Source: Flavobacterium sp.
GTDB taxonomy: Bacteria > Bacteroidota > Bacteroidia > Flavobacteriales > Flavobacteriaceae
Assembly (NCBI RefSeq): GCF_017744675.1
Contig: NZ_JAGIAV010000002.1
Location: forward strand, 124,001 to 188,000
DNA: 64,000 nucleotides
Direction of reading: 5' to 3'
The translations under genes were made by a program, and so were the position numbers. Under the pieces are notes generated by a model. That model did no database searches and was not told where the DNA came from. It worked only from the letters and a program-made list of their open reading frames with translations. Of this stretch, positions 18,202 to 26,756 are shown piece after piece; within the stretch, counting starts at the first letter, position 1, and each line of letters begins with the position of its first letter.

Positions 18202-18296
18202 TGGCAAGCGACCTACATCGCACCGCTCAACCACGTACCCTTGCTATGTTCCCATCCTGGGGGAGTCTGCAGGAGCTGGTCGTGTAGGACTTGCCG
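18202..18296 (-). ncRNA. ffs: signal recognition particle RNA (4.5S type)
   Basis: About 95 nt. The ends pair: GGCAAGTCCTAC with GTAGGTCGCTTGCC. The apical part shows the signature symmetric loop, CAGG on the 5' side and AGCA on the 3' side (CCCCAGGATGGGAACATAGC and AAGGG), with a GGGAAC hexaloop. This is the Ffh-binding domain IV. A perfect TATATTTG promoter box ends 4 nt upstream and a T-rich stretch plus terminator follows. Targets ribosomes making membrane and secreted proteins together with Ffh. Confidence 0.88.
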
Positions 18297-18299
18297 GTG

Positions 18300-18329
18300 C
18301 AAATATACAACCTTTTTATATTTTTGCAA
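18300..18329 (-). promoter_or_regulatory. promoter of the SRP RNA gene
   Basis: On the minus strand TTG, 19 bp, then TATATTTG: an exact match to the Bacteroidota primary-sigma consensus (-33 TTG, -7 TAnnTTTG). Confidence 0.8.
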
Positions 18330-18384
18330 GACCTTTGTTGCTATAAAAATATCGTCGTATATTGGCTTATTCAAATTTTAAACT

Positions 18385-19437
18385 ATGAAAAAATATAACT
18401 TCCTAACTGTCATTTTATTAGGAATCACATTAATCGGATGTGGGGAAAAAAATAAAGGTGAAAATTCTTTATTTACTATCGATGATTCTGCTTTTCCGGC
18501 TCATCTTACCCAAAAAGAAGTGCTAAATATTGGAATTTTAAATCCAAAATCGAAAGAAATCGACAGCGTTGCCTACTTCGTGAACGACAAAAGAGTTGGA
18601 GGCACAAAAGGCACTGCTAATTTTAGATTTGAATTATTAGATCAAAAATTAGGTTATCAATACCTAAAAGCTAAAGTTTATTTTGGCGGAGATTCTTCTG
18701 ATGCTACTAAAAGAATTGAAATTGTTTCTGATATCGAACCTAAACTATTAAATTATAAAATTGTAAACACTTTTCCTCATGACAAAAAAGCGTTTACTGA
18801 AGGTTTAGAGTTTTATAAAGACACTTTATATGAAAGCACTGGGCAAGAAGGAGCGTCTTTCATAAAAAAATATGATTATAAAACTGGAAAGGTTTATCAT
18901 CAGATTGATCTTGACCAACAATATTTTGGAGAAGGAATTACATTTATAAATGACAAACTGTTCCAATTAACATACAAAAACAAAAAAGGTTTTATCTACA
19001 ACGCCAAAACTTTAAAACTTGAAAAGACCTTTGACTTCGAAAAAGACATTGAAGGATGGGGAATGACAAATGACGGAAAGTATATTTACCAAACAGATGG
19101 AACTGAAAAAATTTGGAAAGTTGATCCTGCAACTCAAAAAATGATTGATTACATTAATGTTTATTCTGGAGCTTCAAAAATTAAAGCTGTTAATGAAATT
19201 GAATGGATTAATGGAAAAATATATGCAAATGTATGGTTCAAAGATGCGATTGCTGTTGTAAATCCAAATTCAGGAGCTGTTGAAGGAATTATAAATTTAT
19301 CTGATTTAAGAAAATCTATGACAGACATTACAAAAGATGATGTTTTAAACGGTATCGCCTACAATCCTAAAACTAAAACCATTTTTGTAACGGGTAAAAA
19401 CTGGAGTAAAATGTTTGAAATTACAGTTTCAGAATAA
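18385..19437 (+). CDS. glutaminyl-peptide cyclotransferase family lipoprotein
   Basis: Envelope lipoprotein of the plant-type glutamine cyclotransferase family, which closes N-terminal Gln to pyroglutamate on exported proteins. The ATG at 18385 gives a lipoprotein signal (MKKYNFLTVILLGITLIGC, Cys 19). A short beta domain (about 30-125) precedes a five-bladed propeller starting at NTFPHDKKAFTEGLEF, the family hallmark. EGWGMTNDGKYIYQTDG and NEIEWINGKIYANVW are typical blade segments. In Bacteroidota secreted proteins often begin with Gln after signal cleavage, as several in this window do, giving a plausible substrate pool. No operon partners. Confidence 0.82.
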   Translation: MKKYNFLTVILLGITLIGCGEKNKGENSLFTIDDSAFPAHLTQKEVLNIGILNPKSKEIDSVAYFVNDKRVGGTKGTANFRFELLDQKLGYQYLKAKVYFGGDSSDATKRIEIVSDIEPKLLNYKIVNTFPHDKKAFTEGLEFYKDTLYESTGQEGASFIKKYDYKTGKVYHQIDLDQQYFGEGITFINDKLFQLTYKNKKGFIYNAKTLKLEKTFDFEKDIEGWGMTNDGKYIYQTDGTEKIWKVDPATQKMIDYINVYSGASKIKAVNEIEWINGKIYANVWFKDAIAVVNPNSGAVEGIINLSDLRKSMTDITKDDVLNGIAYNPKTKTIFVTGKNWSKMFEITVSE

Positions 19438-19440
19438 TTC

Positions 19441-19554
19441 TTCAACAAAAACAATTTTACGAATTTCACAAGTTTTCACCTATTCATAAGGGAAAATTTG
19501 TGACTCGACCGTAGGGAATAGGCGAAGCAAATTTGTGTTTTATAACAATTCGTA
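19441..19554. repeat. imperfect repeat-like intergenic segment
   Basis: AATTTGTG occurs directly repeated around a 30-bp core containing ACTCGACCGTAGGGAATAGG, and CCTATTC/GAATAGG form an inverted pair. GC and motif content differ from the flanking genes. It looks like one copy of a dispersed element, but only one copy is in this window. Confidence 0.4.
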
Positions 19555-19557
19555 TTG

Positions 19558-20796
19558 ATGATCACTTTAATAACAAATATACAAGAACTGCTACAAGTTC
19601 GCGAAACTTCGGTTTCTAAAGTTTCAGGTTCCGAAATGGCCAAACTACCAACCATTAAAAATGCTTTTTTACTATTAAAAGACAATTTAATTGAAGATTT
19701 CGGCTCAATGGAGCATCTGCCAAAAGTAAATGCAGATGAAATAATTGATGCAACAGGAAAAGTCGTTCTTCCGTCTTGGTGTGACAGCCATACTCATATT
19801 GTTTACGCAGGAAATCGCGAGCAGGAATTTGTAGACCGAATTAACGGACTTTCTTATGAAGAAATCGCTAATCGTGGTGGCGGAATTCTGAATTCGGCTA
19901 AAAAACTAAACGAAACTTCAGAAGAAGAGATTTACGAGCAATCTAAAACTCGTCTCGAAGAAGTAATGCATTTAGGAACCGGTGCTGTTGAAATTAAATC
20001 AGGTTACGGATTAACAATTGAAGGCGAACTAAAAATGCTTCGAGTTATTCAAAAATTAGCTGAAAATTACCCAATTTCAATCAAAGCTACTTTCTTGGGT
20101 GCGCATGCATTTCCTATTCATTACAAAGAAAATAAAGCTGGTTATATTTATGAAATCATTACTAAAATGATTCCTGAAATTGCTAAAAACAAATTGGCAG
20201 AATATGTCGATATTTTCTGCGAAAGCGGTTATTTTTCTGTAGAAGAAACCGAAAAAATCATGCAAGCAGGAATTGAATATGGCTTAAAGCCAAAAATTCA
20301 CGTGAATCAATTTAATTCTATTGGCGGAATTCAGGCTGGAGTTAAATTTAAAGCACTTTCTGTCGATCATCTTGAAGTTATGAATCCAGAAGATATTCAA
20401 GCCTTAAAAGACTCCGAAACGATGCCTGTTGCTTTACCGTCTTGCTCTTATTTTTTAAGCATTCCGTATACGCCAGCGCGCGAAATGATAAAAGCAGGTT
20501 TACCTTTAGCATTGGCTACAGATTTTAATCCTGGTTCTACTCCATCAGGAAATATGAATTTTGTCGTAGCAACAGCTTGCATCAAAATGAAAATGACTCC
20601 AGAAGAAGCCATTAATGCCGCTACAATAAACGGCGCGTACGCAATGGGACTTTCAGAAACTCACGGAAGCATCACAAAAGGCAAAAAAGCCAATCTGATC
20701 TTGACAAAACCCATTTCTTCTTATTATCAGATTCCATATGCTTTTGGAAGCAATCTTATCGAATCTGTTTTTATTGAAGGCAAAATTTTAAAATAA
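19558..20796 (+). CDS. hutI: imidazolonepropionase
   Basis: Histidine degradation enzyme opening 4-imidazolone-5-propionate to N-formimidoyl-glutamate. The ATG at 19558 is preferred over a TTG one codon upstream. The 412-residue amidohydrolase shows the metal-binding SHTHIVYAG (HxH) near residue 79, GGGILNSAKK, ATFLGAHAFP and the catalytic-end TDFNPGSTPSGN. A terminator follows. hutG lies 1.2 kb downstream on the same strand but an oppositely oriented gene separates them, so they are not one operon; hutH and hutU are not in the window. Confidence 0.95.
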   Translation: MITLITNIQELLQVRETSVSKVSGSEMAKLPTIKNAFLLLKDNLIEDFGSMEHLPKVNADEIIDATGKVVLPSWCDSHTHIVYAGNREQEFVDRINGLSYEEIANRGGGILNSAKKLNETSEEEIYEQSKTRLEEVMHLGTGAVEIKSGYGLTIEGELKMLRVIQKLAENYPISIKATFLGAHAFPIHYKENKAGYIYEIITKMIPEIAKNKLAEYVDIFCESGYFSVEETEKIMQAGIEYGLKPKIHVNQFNSIGGIQAGVKFKALSVDHLEVMNPEDIQALKDSETMPVALPSCSYFLSIPYTPAREMIKAGLPLALATDFNPGSTPSGNMNFVVATACIKMKMTPEEAINAATINGAYAMGLSETHGSITKGKKANLILTKPISSYYQIPYAFGSNLIESVFIEGKILK

Positions 20797-20850
20797 AACG
20801 CTTTCAGAAATAGAACAAAACAAATCGCTTCAATAAGTAAAATCTAATTT

Positions 20851-20936
20851 GATCTGTTTAAATCTGTTTAAATCTGTTCAAATCTGCGTGAAACATTTTG
20901 CGCAGATTTTTTTTTCACGCAGATTTAAACAGATTA
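20851..20936. repeat. 10-bp tandem repeat with inverted partner
   Basis: Four 10-bp units (GATCTGTTTA, AATCTGTTTA, AATCTGTTCA, AATCTGCGTG) at 20851-20890. An inverted copy of two units, CACGCAGATTTAAACAGATT, sits at 20916-20935 with one mismatch against 20871-20890. Confidence 0.7.
20880..20915 (+). terminator. terminator downstream of hutI
   Basis: AAATCTGCG and CGCAGATTT pair around a 12-nt loop and a T-run follows (T9). It shares its left arm with the inverted repeat, so two folds compete. Confidence 0.6.
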
Positions 20937-20983
20937 TAGCAGATGCACAAAGATTAAATTAAGAAAATCACCAAAAGTAATCT

Positions 20984-21016
20984 ATAAAAAAAGGTCTGTG
21001 AAAATCACAGACCTTT
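20984..21016 (-). terminator. terminator of the coiled-coil membrane protein gene
   Basis: Perfect 12-bp arms AAAGGTCTGTGA and TCACAGACCTTT with a 3-nt loop; T-run on the minus strand, 36 bp past the stop. Confidence 0.85.
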
Positions 21017-21051
21017 AATATCTTAAGTGGTATTTTATCCCTTAGACTGAA

Positions 21052-21930
21052 TTATCTTAAACTGAAACTAGTTTTAGAAACCAACTCATCATTATCAAAA
21101 ATATTGATAAAATAAGTTCCTTTAGCAAAATCTTTTCCTGGAAGATCTTCACTCACATTAACGCTTTTGTTCTCATACTTAACAGTAGTTTTAAAGCTGT
21201 AAGTTAATGTGTTATCTCCAAAACTTTCTGTTTTCTTTTCGCCTAAAACATTGTTTTTAGCATCGATAACTTGAACATAATATGTTTTGTCACCAGATTT
21301 TGCAATTTGATTCTCAGCAATTGTAAAACTTACTTTCAACATATCAGCACGGCTTGCTTTATCCGTTTCGATTTGTTTTCCAGAGCTTTTCAATTTGTAA
21401 GCTGCTGTTTTAGTATTTAAAACTGATAATTTAGAACCTTTTTCTACAGTTTTAGCTAGCTCTTCGTTTTGACCAACTAATACTTCATTATATTTTTTAG
21501 ATTCTCCTAAAACTACAATAGTACTATCTCTTTGAGTAGTCAAAACACCATTTTGTTTTTTCAACTCATCGTTTTCAGCAACCAAAGTTTTCATTTTGCT
21601 TTGCATTGCCTGAACTTGAGATCTGTATTTAGAAACGTCTCCTTTAGACTTGTTCAAATCATCCATTAAAGCCACAACTTTGTCTCTCTCTTGGATTAAT
21701 TCGTCAGACATAGAAGTATTTTCAGCAATTGCAGCATCATAAGTCGCTTTTAACTCCTGCAAATCTTTCATTACAGATTCTTTTTCTGTCAAAGTAGTTG
21801 TAAGTTCTGTCTTAACTACGTCTGTATCAGAAGATAATTTAAAAATATACACTAAGCTACCGATCAGTAGGACTGCTAAAACTGCGATTACCGCCTTTAG
21901 ACTTGAATTGTTGTTCTTTGGGTTTTCCAT
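21052..21930 (-). CDS. single-helix membrane protein with long coiled coil
   Basis: A 292-residue protein with a short cytoplasmic head, one membrane helix (about 12-30), a long charged coiled coil (about 35-165) and a beta-rich C-terminal domain (about 185-292) ending GTYFINIFDNDELVSKTSFSL. The layout puts the coiled coil and C-domain in the periplasm. It resembles a protein common in Flavobacteriia that is often misnamed a chromosome-partitioning protein; I see no nucleotide-binding motif to support that name. It lies alone between the two hut genes, divergent from hutG, with its own terminator and a TAAATTTG box at 21954-21961. Confidence 0.8.
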   Translation of the reverse strand: MENPKNNNSSLKAVIAVLAVLLIGSLVYIFKLSSDTDVVKTELTTTLTEKESVMKDLQELKATYDAAIAENTSMSDELIQERDKVVALMDDLNKSKGDVSKYRSQVQAMQSKMKTLVAENDELKKQNGVLTTQRDSTIVVLGESKKYNEVLVGQNEELAKTVEKGSKLSVLNTKTAAYKLKSSGKQIETDKASRADMLKVSFTIAENQIAKSGDKTYYVQVIDAKNNVLGEKKTESFGDNTLTYSFKTTVKYENKSVNVSEDLPGKDFAKGTYFINIFDNDELVSKTSFSLR

Positions 21931-21953
21931 ATTTAAATAATTTTCTTTAATAA

Positions 21954-22011
21954 CAAATTTAAGAATTAATATAAGGTAATAACGTAAGTTTCTACAATTA
22001 TATTATTTTTG
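21954..22011. promoter_or_regulatory. divergent -7 boxes before hutG and the coiled-coil gene
   Basis: TAAATTTG on the minus strand (21961-21954) faces the coiled-coil gene; TATTTTTG on the plus strand (22004-22011) faces hutG. Both match TAnnTTTG; the -33 boxes are weak. Confidence 0.45.
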
Positions 22012-22028
22012 GAAAATAAATTTTTTTC

Positions 22029-23066
22029 ATGGAAAAATTAATCCCTTTCACTATAAATGATTTAGCAAAAGTCACAAATCACAGAAGTGGTGAACTAAAA
22101 TTCGGAGAAAAAATGATTGTCATTCCGCCAGGGGCTGACATTGTTAATTTTCTTAAAGAAAGCGAAGCTAAATATGTACTTTTAGGAATTCCCGAAGATA
22201 TTGGTGTGCGTGCCAATTACGGAAGGCCTGGAGCTGCTTCTGCATGGCAATGCGCCATAAAAAGCATTGCAAACATTCAGCATAATCGTTTTTGTAAAGG
22301 AAGCAATATTATTGTTTTAGGACAAATTAATGTTGCAACCGAAATGCGAGAAGTAGAAAACCTTGATTTTAATGATATTGACGATCGTTCAAAATTAAGC
22401 CAGCTGGTCGAAAAAATAGACAAAGAAGTCTCTCACATTATTTTCACTATAATTAAAGCCGGAAAAACGCCTATTATTATTGGCGGAGGCCATAACAATG
22501 CATACGGAAATATTAAAGGTGCCGCTCTTGCGAAAGGAAAACCTATAAATGCCATCAACTTCGATGCGCATTCTGATTTTAGGATTTTAGAAGGTCGCCA
22601 TAGCGGAAACGGGTTTTCATATGCGTACGAAGAAGGTTTTTTAAAAAAATATTTCATCTTTGGACTTCACGAAAATTACACTTCAAAAAGTGTTTTAGAT
22701 ATCATTAAAAAGCTGGAAGATCGCGTTCGCTATAATACTTACGACAGCGTTAATATCAGAAAAGAAAAAGATTTTAATCGTGAAATGATTACGGCTCTGG
22801 ATTTTATTAAAAATGATGCATTCGGAATCGAAGTTGATCTTGATGCCATTCCAAATATTGCCAGCAGCGCTATGACTATTAGTGGATTTTCGGTAGAAGA
22901 ATTGAGACAGTTTGTTTCTTTCTTTGGCGAACATAAACATGCGACTTATCTGCATATTTGTGAAGGCGCACCAGATTTAGACAACTCTCCAAACAACAAT
23001 TTAATTGGCAAATTAATAGGTTATCTCGTAACCGATTTTATTAAAGCAAACATAGAACCAGCTTAA
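22029..23066 (+). CDS. hutG: formimidoylglutamase (arginase/ureohydrolase family)
   Basis: Hydrolyses N-formimidoyl-glutamate to glutamate and formamide in histidine breakdown. The 345-residue protein carries the manganese-site motifs GGGHNNAYG (about 155-163), NFDAHSDFR (about 180-188) and EVDLDAIPNIASSA (about 260), the last being a diverged form of the usual DxDxxDP. GIPEDIGVRANYGRPGAASA near residue 56 is typical of the HutG-like branch. The assignment to formimidoylglutamate rather than agmatine or arginine rests partly on hutI nearby. Confidence 0.83.
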   Translation: MEKLIPFTINDLAKVTNHRSGELKFGEKMIVIPPGADIVNFLKESEAKYVLLGIPEDIGVRANYGRPGAASAWQCAIKSIANIQHNRFCKGSNIIVLGQINVATEMREVENLDFNDIDDRSKLSQLVEKIDKEVSHIIFTIIKAGKTPIIIGGGHNNAYGNIKGAALAKGKPINAINFDAHSDFRILEGRHSGNGFSYAYEEGFLKKYFIFGLHENYTSKSVLDIIKKLEDRVRYNTYDSVNIRKEKDFNREMITALDFIKNDAFGIEVDLDAIPNIASSAMTISGFSVEELRQFVSFFGEHKHATYLHICEGAPDLDNSPNNNLIGKLIGYLVTDFIKANIEPA

Positions 23067-23149
23067 TTTTAGACATCCTATTCAATTATACTGCAAGGTA
23101 TGTTTGCCAAATAAAAGCCAATTCAAACAAACGATTGAACGAATAAACA

Positions 23150-23157
23150 TATCTTTG
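23150..23157 (+). promoter_or_regulatory. -7 box upstream of the DEAD-box helicase gene
   Basis: TATCTTTG, an exact TAnnTTTG match, 46 bp before the ATG. No good -33 box at 19 bp. Confidence 0.5.
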
Positions 23158-23202
23158 CACAGCATTTTAGTAATTAAAACTAAAATAGTTAATCCCTAAG
23201 AT

Positions 23203-24450
23203 ATGTTATTCGAAGATCTATCACTTTCAAAAAGTATACAAAAAGCCGTATTTGAAGAAGGCTATTTAAATCCGACTCCAATTCAGGAAAAATCAATTCC
23301 TGTTGTTTTACAAGGCCGTGATTTAATTGGCTGTGCGCAGACAGGAACAGGAAAAACGGCGGCATTTGCTATTCCAATCATACATCAATTACACCGCATT
23401 GTAGGCTCATCAAAAAAAGCAAAAGTAATTCGTGCGCTTGTGGTTACGCCTACTCGCGAGCTAGCAGTGCAAATCGGGCAAAGTTTTGACACTTATGCCA
23501 AATATACTAATTTGACGCAGCTGACTATTTTTGGAGGCGTTTCTCAGAATCCGCAAGTTGATGCGTTAAAAAATGGAGTTGATATTTTAATTGCCACTCC
23601 TGGGCGTTTGCTTGACCTTCATAAACAAGGTTTTCTTGATTTGAATCACTTGCATACTTTAGTGTTAGATGAAGCCGATCAGATGCTGGATATGGGTTTT
23701 ATAAACGATGTCAAAAAAATCGTAAAACTGACTCCTAAAAACAGACAGACTTTACTTTTTTCTGCTACTATGCCAATTGCAATTCGCGAACTGGCAGAAA
23801 TGTTCCTTCAGGATCCGGAACAAGTTGAAGTTTCTCCAGTTTCTTCTACAGCAGAAAATGTAGAACAACGTATTTATTTTGTTGACAAAACCGAAAAAAG
23901 AAACTTATTGTATAGTTTGATTAAAGAAGAGAACTTATCAAACGTACTTGTTTTTTCAAGAACAAAACATGGCGCTGATAATGTTGTAAAAGCGCTTCGT
24001 AAAAAAGATATTCCGGCAGAAGCCATTCATGGAGATAAATCGCAAAACGCAAGACAAAGAGTTTTAGATGCTTTCAAAAACAAAGAAGTTGGCGTTCTAG
24101 TAGCAACTGATATTGCTGCGCGAGGAATTGACATTGAACAATTGCCGTATGTAATAAATTTTGATTTACCGAATATTCCAGAAACTTATGTGCACCGCAT
24201 TGGCCGTACAGGTCGTACAGGAAATGGCGGAATCGCGATTTCTTTCTGCGGAAAGGACGAACTTCCTTACTGGAAAGACATTCAGAAATTGATAAAAGTT
24301 GATGTAAAAACGATTGCCGATCATCCGTACCAATGGCATTCTGGAAGTCCAGAAGCTGGAGAAAAGCCTAAAAGCTCTAACAGAAGCGGTGGCGCTCACA
24401 AATCGAGAAAATCAAATAATGCAAAGAAAAACAAAAAACGCTGGTACTAA
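23203..24450 (+). CDS. rhlE: DEAD-box ATP-dependent RNA helicase, RhlE-like
   Basis: Remodels RNA duplexes, probably in ribosome assembly or mRNA turnover. The 415-residue protein has the full motif set: Q motif (NPTPIQEKSIP), motif I AQTGTGKT (about 46-53), Ia PTRELAVQ, Ib TPGRLLD, motif II DEAD, motif III SAT, and in the second RecA domain ARGIDIE (V) and HRIGRTGRTG (VI). The basic Lys/Arg/Ser/Asn tail (about 385-415) probably binds RNA. It ends inside a hairpin shared with the convergent kinase gene, overlapping that gene by 4 nt. Confidence 0.93.
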   Translation: MLFEDLSLSKSIQKAVFEEGYLNPTPIQEKSIPVVLQGRDLIGCAQTGTGKTAAFAIPIIHQLHRIVGSSKKAKVIRALVVTPTRELAVQIGQSFDTYAKYTNLTQLTIFGGVSQNPQVDALKNGVDILIATPGRLLDLHKQGFLDLNHLHTLVLDEADQMLDMGFINDVKKIVKLTPKNRQTLLFSATMPIAIRELAEMFLQDPEQVEVSPVSSTAENVEQRIYFVDKTEKRNLLYSLIKEENLSNVLVFSRTKHGADNVVKALRKKDIPAEAIHGDKSQNARQRVLDAFKNKEVGVLVATDIAARGIDIEQLPYVINFDLPNIPETYVHRIGRTGRTGNGGIAISFCGKDELPYWKDIQKLIKVDVKTIADHPYQWHSGSPEAGEKPKSSNRSGGAHKSRKSNNAKKNKKRWY

Positions 24451-24463
24451 ACAGCGTTTTTTT
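24433..24463. terminator. bidirectional terminator inside two overlapping gene ends
   Basis: AAAAAACGCTG and CAGCGTTTTTT flank an 8-nt loop that holds both stop codons. A and T runs on the two sides allow termination in both directions, so the stem also encodes the last residues of both proteins. Confidence 0.75.
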
Positions 24464-26630
24464 CGTTTATCAAGAAATTGATTATTTTAAATAATTTAAC
24501 CGGTTCAAAAGGTTTGATTATAATATCATTCATTCCAGACGAAATTGCTTCATCTGTAATTTCATCCTTATCAAAAGCCGTCAAAGCTACAATTGGAGTT
24601 TCTATACCTTGAAGACGTATTCTTTTGGTCGTTTCAAATCCGTTCATTAGAGGCATATTGATGTCCATCAAAATCAGATCGAAAGTTTCATCTTCTAAAA
24701 TTTTAAGCGCTGCAAAACCATCATCGACTACTTTACAGGCATAATTATTTTTTTCGATAATCTTTTTAGTCACAAGCTGATTAATCAAGTTGTCTTCAAC
24801 CACTAAAATTTTATACACTTCGCTTGAAGTCAAATCAACTTCAATCTCGTCGATAATACTTTTTGTCTTGGCCAAATCATGCTCGAAGGCTATTGTAAAC
24901 GAAAAAGAAGTTCCTTTTCCTAAATCACTATCCAAAGTAATTGTACTTCCAAAAAGTCCTAAAAGTCGTTTTACAATGCTAAGTCCTAAACCTGTGCCTT
25001 GATAATCTGCATCTTTTCTTCCAACTTGAACAAACTTCTCAAAAATCTTATTTTGATCTACAAGTGCAATTCCAATTCCGTTGTCTTTTATCAAAAAGTC
25101 TAAATAATACAGTTTCCCTTCCACTTTATTTAGGTTGATGATAATTTCGACTTGTCCGTCTTTGGTAAACTTCAGTGCATTGCTCACCAAGTTCATTAAA
25201 ATCTGAGCTAGACGCAGTTTGTCCCCAATTAAATACTCAGGAATATTCGGATCGATATCAATAGAAATGCTATTATTATTTTTCTGCGAAAGAAAAGAAA
25301 GCGAATTCTTGATTACCGTAATTTCATCAGAAATATTAAAAGTCAGATTTTCAAGTACAATTTTATTTTCTTCGATTTTATTAATCTGCAGAATATCATT
25401 TACAAGAGATAATAAATATCTGGCAGAAAATTTCAGCGAACTTAAGTGCTGGCTTCTTGAGATTTCTTTATGCTCTTCGAGCAGCATATTGGTAATTCCC
25501 ACAACACCATAAAGCGGCGTGCGTAATTCATGGCTTATTGTCGATATAAATTGTGTTTTGAGCAGAGAGGCTTCTTCTGCAATTTCTTTCGCTTTAAGAA
25601 GCTCTAAATTGTGTTTTTTCTTGTATGCAATATTCTTAATCAATGTTATAATTAAGATTAAGAGAATCAACGAAATCAAAATAAAAAGAATTACAATGAT
25701 TTTTGATTTTCTTAAACTCTGCGATTGCTCTACTTTTTCTCCTTCAACCTTGTCAATCTGTCTTTTGTATTCATCCAATTCAAGACTTAAACCTGCTTGA
25801 GATGCCTTTTTAAGCTTCTTAACATCATATACCTTGTCCGAAACTTTATAATGGTTGACCAGTGCATCATACGCTTCTTTGTGCTTGTTAATTTTATTTA
25901 AAAAATACGAATATTCTAAATAAGCATTTGCCAGATCTGTTTTCTCCTGACATTTTTTTCCTGCTTCAATAGCACTTAAAAAATAAGCATTTGCTGCTTT
26001 ATTATCATTTATATGGCTAGAATAAATACCATTGAGCATATCAACAATGACTTCTGTTGAACCGTCATTATATTTTATTTTAGTGCTGTTAACATATTTT
26101 AAAAAAAGATTTCCCTGTTTATAATTTCCTATATCAAAATAAGCCCAAGCGATATTTACATTGGTAAAATAAACTTCTTTTAGATCATTAATTTTTAAAG
26201 CATAAGCTACTGCTTTTTTATAATACCGAATTCCTTCATCAAACTGCTTTTTTTCAAAGCAATACATATTTCCTAAATTATTATAGAGAATGCATTTTAA
26301 AGTATCGTTGCTGGTTTTATTAGCATAATACAGCCCTTTTTTATAGAAAAAAATAGCTTTATCAAACTCTGCCAGTTCGTTGTAATTTGCTGCTATAATA
26401 TTATATGAGCGAGCAATAAGACAGTTATCTTTTATGACCGTTGCAGCGCTTAGGGCAGCTCTAGAATAGATGAGTGATTTCTCGAAATTAGATTCCCTAA
26501 AATTTAAAAGTGCTTTCTTTACAGTCTTATCAATCTTAGGATCTAGATTACAATTAGATTGCGCGATTGCCGAATTGGCGAAGCAATTCAGTACCAAGAG
26601 TAAAAGTAAAAAAATCCGTTTTTGGGGCAT
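24447..26630 (-). CDS. TPR-containing hybrid sensor histidine kinase
   Basis: A 727-residue hybrid kinase. Signal peptide (1-24), periplasmic TPR-like helical repeats (about 30-280), a coiled linker, one membrane helix (about 310-333), HisKA with the phospho-acceptor H367 in FISTISHELRTPLYG, HATPase (DNGIGIA and GTGLGLSI) and a C-terminal receiver domain with LMDINMP (Asp near 655) and KPFEP. No DNA-binding output is fused, so a separate phosphotransfer partner or regulator elsewhere is implied. The stimulus is unknown. Monocistronic, flanked by terminators. A TATATTTG box at 26655-26648 (minus strand) could drive it. Confidence 0.9.
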   Translation of the reverse strand: MPQKRIFLLLLLVLNCFANSAIAQSNCNLDPKIDKTVKKALLNFRESNFEKSLIYSRAALSAATVIKDNCLIARSYNIIAANYNELAEFDKAIFFYKKGLYYANKTSNDTLKCILYNNLGNMYCFEKKQFDEGIRYYKKAVAYALKINDLKEVYFTNVNIAWAYFDIGNYKQGNLFLKYVNSTKIKYNDGSTEVIVDMLNGIYSSHINDNKAANAYFLSAIEAGKKCQEKTDLANAYLEYSYFLNKINKHKEAYDALVNHYKVSDKVYDVKKLKKASQAGLSLELDEYKRQIDKVEGEKVEQSQSLRKSKIIVILFILISLILLILIITLIKNIAYKKKHNLELLKAKEIAEEASLLKTQFISTISHELRTPLYGVVGITNMLLEEHKEISRSQHLSSLKFSARYLLSLVNDILQINKIEENKIVLENLTFNISDEITVIKNSLSFLSQKNNNSISIDIDPNIPEYLIGDKLRLAQILMNLVSNALKFTKDGQVEIIINLNKVEGKLYYLDFLIKDNGIGIALVDQNKIFEKFVQVGRKDADYQGTGLGLSIVKRLLGLFGSTITLDSDLGKGTSFSFTIAFEHDLAKTKSIIDEIEVDLTSSEVYKILVVEDNLINQLVTKKIIEKNNYACKVVDDGFAALKILEDETFDLILMDINMPLMNGFETTKRIRLQGIETPIVALTAFDKDEITDEAISSGMNDIIIKPFEPVKLFKIINFLINEKNAV

Positions 26631-26664
26631 TAATCGGCTAGTTTGATCAAATATACATTTAAAA

Positions 26665-26703
26665 ATAAAAAAAAGCTGTATTTTTAAAAAAAATACAGCT
26701 TTT
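26665..26703 (-). terminator. terminator of the symporter gene
   Basis: Perfect 15-bp arms AAAAGCTGTATTTTT and AAAAATACAGCTTTT; T-run on the minus strand. It separates the symporter from the kinase gene downstream. Confidence 0.8.
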
Positions 26704-26756
26704 CAAATATTACTTCAATAATTAAGATAAAAAAAATTAAAATCTTAGTTATTTTA

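Noticed and set aside
20851..20890. CRISPR-like array
   Set aside because: The 10-bp units are contiguous with no spacers; no cas genes in the window.
21052..21930. Chromosome-partitioning (ParA-like) name
   Set aside because: No nucleotide-binding loop; the protein is a membrane-anchored coiled coil with a periplasmic beta domain.
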